From: Epinephelus fuscoguttatus
Taxonomy: Eukaryota; Chordata; Actinopteri; Perciformes; Serranidae
Assembly (NCBI RefSeq): GCF_011397635.1
Contig: NC_064767.1
Location: forward strand, 6,457,501-6,521,500
Direction of reading: 5' to 3'
Length of the DNA: 64,000 bases
The position numbers and the translations under genes were made by a program. The notes beneath the pieces are model-generated. The model had not been told where the DNA came from. It did no database searches and saw only the letters and a list, made by a program, of their open reading frames with translations. This document shows positions 33,666 through 45,662 of this stretch, piece after piece; position 1 is the first letter of the stretch; the number at the start of each line of letters is the position of its first letter.

Positions 33666-36045
33666 ATGCCTAACATTAGTGCTTTACTTCTGGTGATTGC
33701 ATTTATGCTTCAGAAAACATAAAAGTGGAGTTCATTTGGGAAGATTATCTTGCTGAACAAAACAAGTAAGTGTCATAAATTTTTGTTTACCACAGAGCTT
33801 GTTTTCTAAAATCCAACTGACAAATCCGAGGTAACCAGAGCAATGCTAATTTCCAGGTAGATCTACAAATAACTCCCTGCAGCACTCTACTCCCTGTGCA
33901 AATACAATCAGCTGATTCATGCCACCTGTGAGCTCCAGGTGCAGCCTGGTGAAATATGGTGGTCCAATCACAAACAGGAACACACTATAAAAGAAGACTG
34001 AGGAGAGTACACTAGAGTAGCACTTGCTTTGCGTTACCCCTCTTTTTGTTACTGTGTCCTTTTCCCCTGTTTATATTATATTCCTTTCTGTAGGCTCTTC
34101 CTCTGTTCTCTCCTCATTTCACTTGCTGTTTCAAGTTTTTGTGTCGTTCCTCCATATATATCTCACACGCACTCACACAGAGCAACACGTTCTCACTCCC
34201 AACTCACAGTGCTGCAGAGATCCCAGTGGGAGGACAAAAACTTTCAGATGTTCTAAAACATAATACCGTGCTACACAGGCTGATGTCTTCCATTAGGACA
34301 TTGTGGCTCCAAGGATGTTTCTTGACAGTATGAGATGTCAGCTACATGTTGCGATGCTGCATGCTCTGCGGCCGGGAACTCAGCATAATCTTCCTCAAAC
34401 TGCAGGATTTCACCAGGCGCGACTGTCGGAGCTCTGCCACAGTGATTTCCAATGCAGCAAAATCATCAGTGTTCACTGAAGTATAAAAAAAAAGGAAAAA
34501 CATCACAGTGCCAGTGTTTATAAGTTCACCCCATCAGAGTTAATTTAGCCGCCTCAGAGGCATATCAGCTATTTGAGGGAACAAACAAGCGTCTAATCAG
34601 CACTTGTCAACACCAAATAATCAGTCGCTGTAGAATCAAAACTTATTATCACTGGAGAATTGGCTGTGTAGTTTTTGACATGATGACCGCAGCAGCAGCA
34701 CTTCGGTATCTCTAAACAGACTTTCTTCAAAAGAGTAATTACACACTGGTGCAATTTTTCCGCTGAAAGCAAATGTATTTAATCGTTCTGCTACAGCAGC
34801 AAACATCAAGGGTGTCCTGACATCACAAAACATATTCACAAACTGTTGTAATGGAGATTGTTTAGTCTGTAATGACCCGTTGTTTATCTCAAATTACCAT
34901 GTTTTTTTTTCACTCTTTAGATTCTCAAGCGTTCACAGAATTGTGCCTCAGGCGTTAGAGGAGGGCGAGTGCACATTTCCAGGGATTTTTCTACAGATAA
35001 TGTACAGTAGAACTGAAAACTGGAGGCCCTAAAGATACTCTTAATTTAGATATTTCAAATGTGTGTCAATCGTTTGTGTAGCAGTCAAAGATTGGGAAAC
35101 AACAACTCCTTTTCAATATTAATTTAGTCAGTTTAGTTTTAATACTTATTGATTGATTTCTTTGTCTTTTGCTCATTCATCTCAGTGTCCTCAGGTCAGT
35201 CTACTGAGGGGGTGGCCGAGTAAACTGAAAAGTCTTTATTCTTTCTCTGCTAATCATTTTTCATTTGTTTTGACACATATGATTATTCTTTTGTGGCACT
35301 CATTCTTGAATAAAGCCTCTGATCTCTGTTAGATGCCTCCTCCAGGCGTCTTATCACCTCTTTCAAAGCATAAAGCCGTTTTTGAAAGAACATCGACCAG
35401 AAGTGATGTCTGATTGCCTCCGCCAGACACAGTCGAGACGAGGTTCAGGTGTAAAACAGCAAAATCGGGGAGGGTCACATCTGCTCCTGTCATAATAGAT
35501 GGGAGTGACATACTTACAGTTTATCCAATAACACCCACACTTAGCTGAGCTAGATGTATCATTTTGGATGTATTTCATGCAGGAGAAAGGCTGAAAAATG
35601 TTCTGCATCACTTAAATCTCTAAGTGTTGTTGCACCTTTAAAAAAAACTTATTTATGTTAGTGAGTAATCACTTCATTCTCACCAAAAGTGAGTCTTGAT
35701 TATTTTAGATGAGGTTCCCAGCAGGAGACATAGTACTTCAAAATGTTTCAGAGGACTCAGAAATAGACTCGTCACCAGATAAAAGTGTCTGCCCTGAATT
35801 TGTGCTTCAATAGGTTGAACAGCCCGAGGAGGAGGTTTGTGTGGGGTGTGGGTGCGCTCAAATGGCATAATGGGTTTTAAATATAAAATCTGCACATTTA
35901 ATGACATGATTTATGAAAATATATGTATTAGTTATGAAAATATCCTGTTTTGAGCAACATGATTAACACCTTATTTGAGATCTGATGTTGGAGCTCTCTG
36001 ATTGTTGATGCTTCAACTTTAATACTGACATCAGTCGCAGATCTT
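33666..36045. other. gene-free DNA
   Basis: No gene recognised. The stretch 33890-34210 (ending in ACACGTTCTCACTCCCAACTC, the Rep1-type terminal word) may hold further repeat fragments. The rest appears unique. Confidence 0.4.
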
Positions 36046-37147
36046 AAAGGACCAGTGTGTAGAATTTAGGGGTATATTTTGGCAGAAATGGAATATAAGA
36101 AGTATGTTTTATTTAGAGTATCATCACCGCAAAATACGAATCATTGTGTTGTCGTGAGTTTAGGATGAGCCATTTATATCTACATAGGGACCTGGTCCTC
36201 ATCTATGGAGATCAGCATGTTGCACCACCATGTTTGGCTCTGGCTCTAGAGGGGGACATTTTCATGTCAGCCACTGTAGTTGGTAGCCCCTCCGCGACAA
36301 GAGTGTCGGAAAAACATTTATTATTTTAACGTGAAACAGCTTTATGCAGTGTTTTTTCTAGTTCATTCATTGGGCCTGTTTGTTTGGGAGAGGAAGAGAC
36401 TTCTGCTGATAATTCGGCTCCAGGTGAAAACCACATGAACATCTGAATCTTAAGTTCAGATCAGAGAAAAAAGGTGAGCACAGGTGCTAGGCTAGCAGCC
36501 CATTTCCAACATGTCAAACAGCATTGGAAAAACATTGATTTGTAAAGTGAATGTGCTCTATTCAATGTTTTTACCTGTCTGTTTGGGAGAGGAGAAAACC
36601 TCTGCAGATAATTTGTCCCATGTTAAAAACCTCCTGAACATCGAAAACAAGGTGAGCATGCATTTGCAGATGCTTGGCAAGCTGGCCCTTTGTGTCATGC
36701 CAAACAGGGTAGAAGAAATGCTGACTTGTAATGTGAAACTTTATTCAGTGTTTTCACTGGATTCAATCACCTGACCAGTTTGTTCTGGAAAGGAGACCTC
36801 TGCAGATAATTCAGCTCCCAGTCAAAACCTCCTAAATGTCTAAATCTTACATTAGGCTACCAGAGAAAAAAGGTGGGCACACATTTGCAGGTGCTGGGCA
36901 AGTGGGCCGTTTGCAACACGCCAAACAGCCCTGTCAAGCACTGATATGAAACATGAAACTGCTATATTCAGTGTTTTTACTGGTTTTAATCGCCTGTCCA
37001 TTTCTTTTGGAGAGGAAGAGACACCCGCGGATAATTTGCTTCCTGGTAAAAAAAACCCCTCCAGAACAATGAACACCGAAGGAATTATAACCTGGAGAAG
37101 TTTCACCTGGTTGCAATCTACATACCACTAAATTCCCCTCGACCTTA
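36046..37147. mobile_element. TIR element with four internal tandem repeats of about 200 bp
   Basis: Left end AAAGGACCAGTGTGTAGAAT belongs to the same family as 25492. The right end (CCACTAAATTCCCC then GACCTTAA) is a decayed inverted copy. Between them a unit starting (G/A)TGAA...ATTCAGTG(T)TTTT is repeated four times, starting at about 36331, 36547, 36734 and 36953. Each unit has a GGAGAGGA block, a GATAATT block and a GGTG(A/G)GCA block. The repeat is degenerate and non-coding. Confidence 0.75.
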
Positions 37148-39334
37148 AAAACCTTGACAACATTAAAGTCATGAGCTTCCATTATCTTTTCCGATTTGTT
37201 TTAAATCTGCAATACCTTTTGTATTTTTGTCCACTTGGGAGGCAGTAGAAAAATAAGATGCATATTAACACATTTCAAAGTGATTTTATTGGAGCTTTTT
37301 CCTCTGAAAACAGCTGTCCCAAGACCATCATCATTCTCACACATTACCCACTAATATAAACTTTTTATGTACTGGAGTGTTAGTCATTACAGTGACTGCA
37401 GTTCTCCCCTTTGTCCACTAGCTGGTGGTATTTTCCTCCAACTTCAGTCATGTTCAAACAACTTCTGTTCCAAAACCCTCCTCCCTGCTGTGTGTTTTAC
37501 ACTGAAGTGTATCCCCTGCTGATGTTGTAATTTTGTTTCTCCACATTTCAGGGCTCAAAAGATGCTCAGCGCTATCTGATGTCAGCACGGTGTCCTTTCC
37601 ATTACAAAGCAAGAGAATAAGGAGCTGGTCCTGTAAGGACAGGTCTCTGGAGTGGACACGCAGCCTTCCTGTTGAGCTGACAGATCATTTCGGTTCAGCG
37701 TCCCCCCTGTGTAGGAGATACCGACTTTGATGTTACGTTTATGTCCCTGCAAGAGAGTAGCAAAATAAAAAACTGGCGGTGTGTGCACATTTGTTGGGGA
37801 AGAGCAGGGACAAAGTGGCACAAAGGCAAGATTTGAACTTTGTTGTTTTGCATTTTATGGCCTTGAATTTCTTCCCTGACATATATGCATGACATTTCAT
37901 CTGACATTTAATCACTAACCCTTAGCCTCAACCCAACATGAGCCACATTCAAACATGAGCCAGCAACCTTAATACCTTTAAATGGCAACTGACCTAAAGT
38001 GACTCTTTAATTCTTATATTTTCCTCCTTGTGAGGACATCAGTCCCCATAAAGGTTATTTAGGAACACACACGAGTCGCTGCTTATTGTATGCAGTCTGG
38101 CTGCACAATGTCTATTTATTTTATTTACCATAATCTGACTAACAAAGAGACAGACTGGAGGAAGCAGGAAGAGCATGCGGAGACACCAGATGCAGCAGGG
38201 AGAGGTATTAAAATGCTGTAAGCAGGATTCTCTCATGATCAGCCTCTCTAAAGAGGACTAATATCATGTACTGCTTTACTGACATCTAGTGGTGACCAGT
38301 ATGAAGTGTTGCCTTACTGGCTGGGAGAGCATTAAACCAGTTAACATGCTGTATCTCCACATGTCTAAATGATGCTGGCCAGTAATGTGCACAAACAACA
38401 GTGCTTCACTGGTAATATAAAATGAAGAGAGCATATAAACAGTGTGGTATTATGGCTGATACACCTGGCCGCACAATAAAGTTTTCAAGTGGCAGCAGAA
38501 CTAAAAGCCCAGCTAATTCCAGTTAACACCCTGTCTCTCTTCTATTCAGAAACAGATATTTTACACACACAGGTTACTTTCAGTGGAGGAGAGAAACAGC
38601 CGGCTTCCTCCAGCCCGCTGAGTGCAGCTTAGATCTGGAATTTGCTCACTGACGTATGTCAGGGACTCACTTATCCACCAGAGGTTGAAGCAGCTAATCT
38701 GAGACCGGATCTGTTGTTATGGTCTAACTCCTTGTGGTGTGTCTCTTTATCACTGAGCCGACAGTGGCCTGTAAGGACACATTTGATGTGGTGTATGAGC
38801 ACAAGATGCCTAAATGTCATCTTGCAGTGGAAGCTGTGATGCAGCTGGAGTATAAATGCCCAACTGAAATGCTTTGTAGTCTTTGTGGACAGATGGACAG
38901 AGTGAGAGAAGTGGGGTTCAAAGGTCAAGGCACCAGAAGAAAATGTTAGTATTGTACATTTTTGCAACAGGTTCAGGCTGGAGAAAGTGAAGGAAACTTA
39001 AAAATGGTACCTTACAGCCTAAAACAATAATGTTCAGATTCAAGTCAGACTTCTTTTTCTGACAGACGGCTTAGCCTGCACCTTTAAGGTCCCTAAACAT
39101 ACTTTGCTTTGTCACTGCTTCAAAAGTAATTACTTATTGTTCTTTTTTTTATTGTGTGTGTGTAGTGACTAGCCCTATACTTTAGCCACTACTGGTTGCT
39201 AATTGGCTGAATTGTTTGGATGTGCACTCAGAAACAACTCCCAATCTTTACTAATGCTACTTCCCATAAATACAGCCATATAAATCTCAATCAGAGAACA
39301 ATCAAAAACTGTTTGCTTCCCAACATCAGGGACA
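37148..39334. other. gene-free DNA
   Basis: No gene recognised. Several 60-98 codon open frames overlap at 37530-37910 and 38640-38970 without domain similarity. Confidence 0.4.
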
Positions 39335-40696
39335 CCCAGGGTCCGTCCCAAGTCTCTTAAATTACTGCTTGTTATCTTACCTAGCTGACTTTGCTAGCTG
39401 TTTAGCCCCTCCCACCTAGGAAAAAATGCGAGGAGCTAGCGCTAGGAGCGATGAGCGAGCATTAGGCTCGTTCGAGATGAATTGCGCCTCGCCTGGAAAG
39501 TAGACGAGAGCAGGCGGTGACAAAATGCTGCGGTGAAGTCGAACAGTTTCCCGACAGTTTCCAGCAGCCTTCAGTCCGTGCAGGAAGTCACAGACACACT
39601 TACATCCTGTCTGGAATGATGTCAGTTCATTAAAAAAGTGATCAGACCCATATATCAGTTTGTTTTCACCATCAGTCACACAACATGTTTTCTGTTCACA
39701 GAATAAACCTTCAGGTCAGACAAATACAATCTTAATCCCTAAAATTCAACAAAAATTAGTAGTTTATCTAAAACGTCATATTGTTGAGTCGACATCTGAA
39801 CCAATCAGCTGTTAGATCAGGTGAGAGCCAGGCGGTGCAGTCGGTGGAGAGCAACTGCAGCACCTGGCTCTAAAAACTGTGGCCGCCTCGCTCTCGCAGC
39901 TTTATCGCCGTCCACTTTTGTAATACGTCAGAGCAAGTCGGGATGAAGTCGGACACAAAACTATCCGGCATGCATTGTACGCCAATCGCTGGTGATCGAA
40001 TCTGCGCAGGACTGGCTCATCTCGAACGAACCTATTGTTGGTTTAAGAGACATGAGACGTCCTTTCCACTGAAGCGTCACGTGAAGCGACATCCATTCCT
40101 GATGATGGCGGCACTGCTGGATCTGCTCCGTAAAGCAGCCAGCGTCTGGCGTTACTGTGGGTGCATCCCAAGTCTCATTATATTTGCTGACCAAAACAGT
40201 AGCCCCCACCCCTCCCGCCGTCATGACTCTGGTCACACTTTTGCATGTAGCAGCCGCACATCACCGACAGTCCGATGAACAACACAACGGGTTGTGACTG
40301 AAATAAACCTAATAGCAACATAACAATCTTGCATGAAATATCATTACTCTTTGAAGTAGGTACGTGAATTACAGCAATTCATTGCAAAGAATGCATGTAA
40401 CGGGTACTTACTCTTGTACTGTTTCTCCGCCATCTCGTTCAAATGAGCCAGATGTAGAGGGCGGGTATTTATACGTCATGGCGTTCAGCTGAAAAACTCT
40501 TCCAGATGGGAAGCTCTCGACCATCCTAGCTCATAGCTGCTTAAAGCTTACTGCTAGCTCCTAGTGCTAGCTCCTCGCTGCACAAATAAGAGACTTGGGA
40601 CGGCCTAGAAGATGGCGGACCTCGAACGACTTCCAGTTCAAGCGAGGAGCTAGCAGTAGCACTATAAAAATAAGAGACTTTGGACGGACCCCTGGG
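39335..40696. mobile_element. compound TIR element, about 1.36 kb
   Basis: The left end GGGTCCGTCCCAAGTCTCTT (from 39339) is mirrored at 40671-40691 with 20 of 21 bases matching. A second, slightly decayed right end (TAAGAGACTTGGGACGGCC) lies at about 40586-40606, so the right end is duplicated. Repeated GCTAGCTCCT/AGGAGCTAGC words form sub-terminal inverted repeats on both sides. There is no transposase. Confidence 0.75.
39464..40033. mobile_element. nested MITE, 570 bp, within the compound element
   Basis: Ends AGGCTCGTTCGAGATGA and, inward from the right, AGGTTCGTTCGAGATGA (16 of 17). ATT flanks both sides (39461-39463, 40034-40036). It lies wholly inside the 39335-40696 element, so it inserted later. 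Open frames of 91-111 codons on both strands show no known domain. Confidence 0.7.
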
Positions 40697-40890
40697 CTTA
40701 CTGGCATGAACTTAAATACCATGGCCTTCCTCAGCCAGTGACATAAGCCACCTAGTGGCGTGGCGAGATAATACATTTAACACCAATCAAACATATGGTG
40801 GCAAATGTGTGTATTTAAGTTTTATAACATGGAAAACAACAGAGATAAACTCAACTAAAGTTTTTGATAGAGTGATAAGAAACACTTGAT
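40697..40890. other. short gene-free spacer
   Basis: Nothing recognised between the compound TIR element and the long inverted repeat. Confidence 0.4.
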
Positions 40891-41311
40891 ACTGTAGCTT
40901 TTTAGGTTGAGAAGCAGGTTTATAAAATTCATAATAATTTAAAAATAAGACTTGTGATGAGGATGAAAACAGTCAGTATCATCAAATAATATATTGGTCT
41001 AAGTCACATATCCATTGCATATCTTCCTGAAAACACCAATTAAGACCTGCCATATATAACCTTGGTTTACTCTTTCCAAACAAGCTGCTGTGAGCTCACA
41101 GCTGATTCTGCACACCTGCTGCAGCTGAAGATACTGAACCTACTGTGTTGCATTAATATTTCATGATTAGTCACCACTTTTTGATAGAGTTGCCAGGTTG
41201 TGAAGAATCCCCCTCCAGTATCACACTGTTCTTTTTGGGTCTTTAATTAATTAGAAAGACCCTCCAATGGACTGTTTGACCTCTTACTCTCTGGAAAAGG
41301 GCTGCAGGGCG
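40891..41311 (+). repeat. left arm of a long imperfect inverted repeat
   Basis: Its reverse complement lies at 43229-43685. Shared blocks in inverse order include GTAGCTTTTTAGGTTGAGAAGC, CATATCCATTGCATATCTTCC, GCACACCTGCTGCAGCTGAAG, TTTTGATAGAGTTGCCAGG and GAAGAATCCCCCTCCAGTAT. Identity by eye is high, with small indels. The spacer is about 1.9 kb. Confidence 0.85.
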
Positions 41312-43228
41312 TCTGGGCCATAATCCATTTACAGAAAACTCATTAACATTTACAACTGCAAAACTGCAGCCCAGTTGGAAGAAAAAAAATGATGGTATTC
41401 TATGTTTTTGCAAACCACGAATATGTTTCTTTTGTATGTTTGATATGTACTGTGTAAACATTTCTGAACTGAGGTGCTATATGAGCTGATTTTGTCGTCG
41501 GAAGGTGGAGGAGATGGTTGACGGCATGACACCTAGGTGTGACGCCTGCCAAGCTGCAGACGAATGTTTGAGACCAACAAACAACAAAACTGGATGATTT
41601 TTAGCAAGTTATGGTTATGAGAGTTCTTCTTTGAAAACAGCCAAATTTCCAAGTTGGCAGTCACTCATAAGGGCCCATTCTCCACCCAACACATTGTTGG
41701 AGGCCCACTCTCTCTATGGGCGCCCCCACCTCACAGGCCCCAGTGAAACTGCACTGCCAGCACTGTCTACGCCCATGAGGCCCAAACAAAAACCATCATG
41801 TCCCTCTCTGAAGCCACCAAAGCAGGAGCCACTGTCTTTGGCTGAATAGGAGGCTCCATGTGAGTCCCCAGATGAACCACCTGAAAGGATGGAAGCTCAA
41901 GACAGTGACTGTTAATCCCTCTGATGGTGTGGTCAGCTTGCTAATGAAACACTGAAGGAGAGTTCCCACTTGTCAACCTTGGAATATCAATTCAGCCAGG
42001 ACTGACTAACCAACTAAAACCCCAGAACAAATGAGCACATTTTCCTCACAACTGTTCTTTGCCAATTATACTTTTTGCTGGGTTTTTTTTCTCATAGACA
42101 GAGAGTTGTGTTTTTCACTCTACAGCGTCCCCAGAACACTTCAGCTATTGATATTGATCAGAAATATTATCAGTGCATCCAGCAGACACACTGTGATTGA
42201 AAATCTTACTTATTGCCTCTTTAAAATCTCATAATAACAGTCCTACTTCATATTTTGGAAATGAAATCAATGCTTCTGCAATAGAAAAGATGGTGCAACC
42301 CAAATTGAGGCACAAACACAACAGACACTTCCAATTATAAAACTGTGAAAAGCAGTTTTGCTTTGGTGAACTGTACTTCAAAAGATCAGGCGGAGGTCAG
42401 CCAAAAAAGAAACATTCCCTTGTCTGTTAGCTGAGAACAAACTTTAGAACAAATTTTAACTTTATTCATAATCTCTGTTGGATTACAGTATCTCCTGTTG
42501 CACCACCTGACGCCATTCAGAACTGTGTACTGGAAAATGAAACCTGCAGCCATGACAAAAAAAAAAAAAAAACACATTTCAAATTCAACAATAGTTTCAA
42601 CATTACATTCATCACTTTGACACCGTGTATCGGGCTTTTAACACAAATGCATGTCTTAATAATCTCTGACAGTTTAAGAAGGTTTGCAAACTCTGTTCTC
42701 TAAATTTATACATAGTTTAGGTGGGTTTACTCTGTTCCTTGCAGCCTGGGATTTAGCACAAACGTATCAATGAAAAAGAAAAATGCAGAAAATGCTAAGA
42801 AGCTTAAATCTTAATATTTGACAAGATTCTTGTGATTTTGGGAGGATTAGTGTGTATGGCGTGTGCGTAGTGTGCGTGTCCTCACATGCTGCCAGGAGAA
42901 CTGATCAAAAGAGAACAACAGCAGGCTGTGAGAGGATTATCAGAAAAGTCGGTGCAATTACTGAGTGTGATATGTAGTCACTGAATGAGAGTCATGATAA
43001 GTTCATGCCTTCGTGGGGTACCATCTTCTGATAAGCCATTTATACGGGGTTTATAGGCATCAATTAATTTGAGAAAGACTTACTAATTGCTAAATGATGG
43101 TAATTTGTTAACAAAAGGTCTTGAGTTTAAATTCTAGTTATTTTTTGTTGCAAAAGTTTGCCAGTCAACATGCTGATAAATCATTAATTGCAGGTGTAAA
43201 TGCTAATGAGCTGTCTTTAAATAGATTT
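41312..43228. other. spacer of the long inverted repeat, including a Rep2 copy
   Basis: Positions 41480-41640 hold an inverted Rep2 copy. At 41640-42010 there is a C-rich stretch with a 72-codon frame that I cannot identify. An A-run lies at about 42557-42573. No gene is supported. Confidence 0.45.
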
Positions 43229-43685
43229 GCCCTGCAGCCCTTTTCCAGAGGTCAAACAGGCCATCGATGGGGTCTTCCTAATCAGTTAAAGACCTAAAAG
43301 GACACAGTGAGTGAGATACTGGAGGGGGATTCTTCACAACCTGGCAACTCTATCAAAAAGTGATAACCAATCATGAAATATTAACGCAACACAGTAGGTT
43401 CAGTATCTTCAGCTGCAGCAGGTGTGCAGAATCAGCTGTGGGCTCACAGCAGCTTGTTTGAGAAGGTTATATATGGCAGGTTTTAATTGGTGTTTCCAGG
43501 AAGATATGCAATGGATATGTGACTTAGACCAATATGATTCTGACCTTTAAATATCAAACAGGCCAGTGAGAGTTGCTCACAGCTGATATGATAAAGTTTT
43601 CATCCTAATCACAAATAAAGTCCTTTTTTATTATGATTATTTATACATTTCTATACCAGCTTCTCAACCTGAAAAGCTACAGTAC
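43229..43685 (-). repeat. right arm of the long imperfect inverted repeat
   Basis: The inverse of 40891-41311. It opens with GCCCTGCAGCCCTTTTCCAGAG and closes with GCTTCTCAACCTGAAAAGCTACAGTA. The slightly greater length comes from small insertions near its outer end (43540-43640). Confidence 0.85.
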
Positions 43686-44841
43686 TGGGGGTTTATAATT
43701 ACATTAGATATAAAGGTCAAGTGAGGCCTGGCCCTCGACTTTTGGGAGCCCTAAGCATGATTTGGTGTGAACACGTACACTGCAGAATATTTGAGTCTGT
43801 GCAGAGTCTGTTTCACTGAACACCACAGAGATAGACTCTCTTGTAAAAACACAAGGGGTCTCTGGTTTCCATTAAGATGACCATGTCTTAACCTTTTGCT
43901 GGAGCATAAATTGAAAATGACACGCAACTGTTTAATTTCTGTTGGGCAACACTCAAAGTGTCAAGTGTGGCATGCATGCCCAACCATAAATCAGCCTTTA
44001 GCCTGCTTTAACTGTCCATTTTGTCTGTGACCTTATTGTTTTGTCACTATTTGTGGGCAAAAATGTTGTCAGATTTTATTTAAGAAGTTCATTTTTATTT
44101 TGCTATTGTCTTGGTAATTAAAAAATATATATTTTCTAGACCAGGGGGCCCTAGGCAACTTCTTATATCACTTAATGTGTAGAACAGACTCTGCTCTGTC
44201 AGAATGTCTCTAAGGACAAGAAGTCTGACAAAGCCTGAGTATTACTGCTCTATTATTTTAGCCCACAGGGTGCCATTTTTTTTAACGTGTTACAGATTCA
44301 CAGCTATTACCGTGTGCAGTTGTACAGCTCTTGGAACTTTTTTTAAAAAACTTTTTCTAAATATTCATGAAGGGTTTCATCTGCAGATTCCTCCTTCAGT
44401 CTGATCTTCCTGTGGAGGAGTGTTGCACGAGGACATGGAAACATGGAAAGAATGTGTGAATTGTTGGATCAAATCCCAGCTGGGATGAAGGGAGCGTAAA
44501 AAAAAACAAAATTAAATTAAATACAAAAAGTAGGGTTTCATGCAAACAACCCTAACAGGTGGTCTGGTCAAAAACAAACTTTCAAAAGACAGAAAAACAA
44601 CTTAAACACAACACAAATACACAAAAACTACAAAACATAATAAACTATTCAGTTAATTGTACGTCAAAATGTATCAATGCAAAATCATATTTCTGTGTTT
44701 TAATACAGTCAGGATGTCTGGAGAGAAATATAATTTTCAGATCCATCTGAGTTTTAATGTCTCCTTTCCTTCACCCTAATTAGAATGCAATACTCATGAA
44801 GCCCCTGAGAAACCTATTTTACTTAAGACAAAATACTGTCA
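43686..44841. other. gene-free DNA
   Basis: AT-rich, no gene or repeat recognised. Confidence 0.4.
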
Positions 44842-45662
44842 TGCACCGCTCCAGTGCGTGCTGGAGGTCACAGTGTGATGAAGCCAATGGTAAGCTTCAT
44901 CACACTGTGACCTCCAGCATGCAATGAGGCGGTTTGCAGCTGAGTGTGAAGCGGTCGGGATGAGAGTCAGCACCTCCAGCCATGGTTCTCTGCTGGAAAC
45001 CGGTGGATTGCTACCTCTGGGTTGGGATTGAGTTACTGCCCCAAGCAAAGGAGCTCAAGTATCTCGGAGTCTTGTTCACAAGTGAGGGTAGAATGGAGCG
45101 TGAGATGGCTTAGTGGTTTGGCGCTGGACCATCGTGGTGAAGAGAGCGCTGAGCGGGAAGGCAAAGCTTTGGATTTACAGGTCCATCTACGTCCCAACCC
45201 TCACCTATGGTCATGAGCTTTGGTAGTGACCGAAAGAATGAAGACGTGGATACAGGTGGTCGGAATGACCTTTGAAGGGTGGCTGGGCTCAGCCTTTGAG
45301 ATAGTGCAAGTAGCTCAGACATCCGGAGGGAGCTCGGAGTAGAGGTGCTGCTCTTTCATGTCGAAAGGGGTCAATTGAGGTGGTTCGAGCATCTGATCAG
45401 GATGCCTCCTGGGCGCAGTTGGAAGTGTTACTGGCACACCCCACTGGTAGGAGGTCCCTGGGCAGACCCAGAACACGCTGGACGGATTACATATCTCATC
45501 TGGCTTGGGAATGCCTTGGGATACCTCAGGAGGAGCTGGAAAGCGTTGCTGGGGAGAGGGACATCTGGGGTGCTTTGCTCAGCCTGCTGCTCCTGTGGCC
45601 TGGCTTACAATAAGCGGTTGAAGATGGATGGATGGATGGATGGATGGATGGATGGATGGATA
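44842..45662 (+). mobile_element. 5'-truncated Rex3-like (RTE clade) LINE 3' end with GATG tail
   Basis: Broken plus-strand frames read ELKYLGVLFTSEGRMEREM, YVPTLTYGHEL-like, RRELGVEVLL and RWFEHLIRMPPGR, then RPRTRWTDYISHLAWECLG and QEELESVAGERD. These are the end of a fish LINE ORF2, after the reverse-transcriptase catalytic core. The element ends in about ten GATG units (45623-45662). A very short 3' UTR made of GATG repeats is the reported hallmark of Rex3. Several frameshifts and stops make it inactive. The left edge is an inverted duplication (44859-44884 against 44894-44919), as expected from 5' inversion during insertion. Confidence 0.8.

Noticed and set aside
39943..40278. 111-codon plus-strand frame
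   Set aside because: It crosses the edge of a nested MITE and has no recognisable domain.
41631..41849. 72-codon Pro-rich open frame in the inverted-repeat spacer
   Set aside because: Short, no known domain, no splice signals that extend it, and it is embedded next to a repeat copy.
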